Of a stretch of 33,881 bases of DNA, positions 33,786 to 33,881 are shown in pieces. Origin of the DNA: Saprospiraceae bacterium (lineage in GTDB: Bacteria; Bacteroidota; Bacteroidia; Chitinophagales; Saprospiraceae); contig JAEUUP010000076.1 of the NCBI GenBank assembly GCA_016787525.1, positions 1 to 33,881 of the forward strand. The letters are read 5' to 3'. The position numbers and the translations under genes are program-made. The notes under the pieces were generated by a model. The model was not told the origin of the DNA. It ran no database searches and worked only from the letters and a program-made list of their open reading frames with translations. Positions within the stretch are counted from its first letter, which is position 1, and every line of letters starts with the position of its first letter.

Positions 33786-33830
33786 TATATAAATCAAACT
33801 GGTCAAAACCCGAGAAATACTGAGGGGTAT

Positions 33831-33881
33831 TTGAGGGCAAGTCAGTCGGTGACTCAAAGTCACCGACTGACTTGCCCTCAA
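33831..33881. repeat. Strong inverted repeat at the right edge
   Basis: A perfect 24-bp stem: 33831-33854 (starting TTGAGGGCAAGTCAGTCGG) pairs with 33858-33881 around CAA. It ends exactly at the window edge and may continue. It could terminate the SDR gene, or be one arm of a larger palindromic element. Confidence 0.9.

Overview
The window looks like DNA from a Bacteroidota bacterium, probably a Cytophagales-type environmental one. The support is A+T-rich sequence, promoters of the Bacteroidota form TTG-N19/21-TAnnTTTG (for example at 1638-1667, 9415-9446 and 29736-29767), a large TonB-dependent receptor, and an APS-reductase type of sulfate assimilation. No rRNA or tRNA gene was found. The species cannot be named from this sequence alone.

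Layout. Positions 1-176 hold the start of a CpsB/YwqE-type PHP tyrosine phosphatase running off the left edge. Positions 177-1671 are almost gene-free and carry two related long palindromes (356-407 and 1310-1387). Positions 1638-4489 form a plasmid-type replicon: ParA ATPase, ribbon-helix-helix partner, an array of about ten iterons (2997-3561) and a RepA-family initiator on the opposite strand. Next come glycerol kinase and a HAD hydrolase. Positions 7113-14562 are a sulfate-assimilation block: a SUMT/siroheme synthase fusion, HemD, CysH (APS reductase), CysD, CysN and CysJ, followed by an Rrf2 regulator. Positions 19872-15170 (minus) form a likely operon of a ModE-like regulator, TonB receptor, small protein, secreted Mo-cofactor-fold-like protein and TauE/SafE permease. 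After an AraC regulator and a pair of small conserved genes come an NCS1 permease, a class III aminotransferase and a CoA-acylating semialdehyde dehydrogenase (a beta-alanine/pyrimidine catabolic set), interrupted by Uma2 and YdeI family genes. The right end has a His/Lys-rich secreted protein, cysteine synthase, an SLC13/TrkA-C permease (probable sulfate uptake), a 22-bp tandem array, a VanZ remnant and an SDR oxidoreductase.

How the genes fit together. Sulfur genes dominate: uptake (SLC13), activation (CysDN), reduction (CysH, CysJ), siroheme for sulfite reductase (CysG-like, HemD), cysteine formation (CysK), possible sulfur-anion export (TauE) and a candidate regulator (Rrf2). Three promoters near cysH, cysK and the SLC13-side locus share a dyad CTA-N9-TAG followed by AATTA(A/G)TA. 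This looks like a common operator. The sulfite reductase hemoprotein CysI is not in the window.

Most unusual signal. The asymmetric word ATACTGAGGGG(G)T (core ACTGAGGGG) occurs 41 times exactly plus once with one mismatch, about once per 0.8 kb, on both strands, inside and between genes and in all reading frames. Chance would give less than one. It also forms the loop or flank of transcription terminators. Density, lack of strand bias and terminator association resemble the DNA uptake sequences of Neisseria and Haemophilus. I know of no such element described in this phylum. A second family of intergenic hairpin repeats (core TTTTGCAGTAAAAATG) is confined to the left 11.4 kb.
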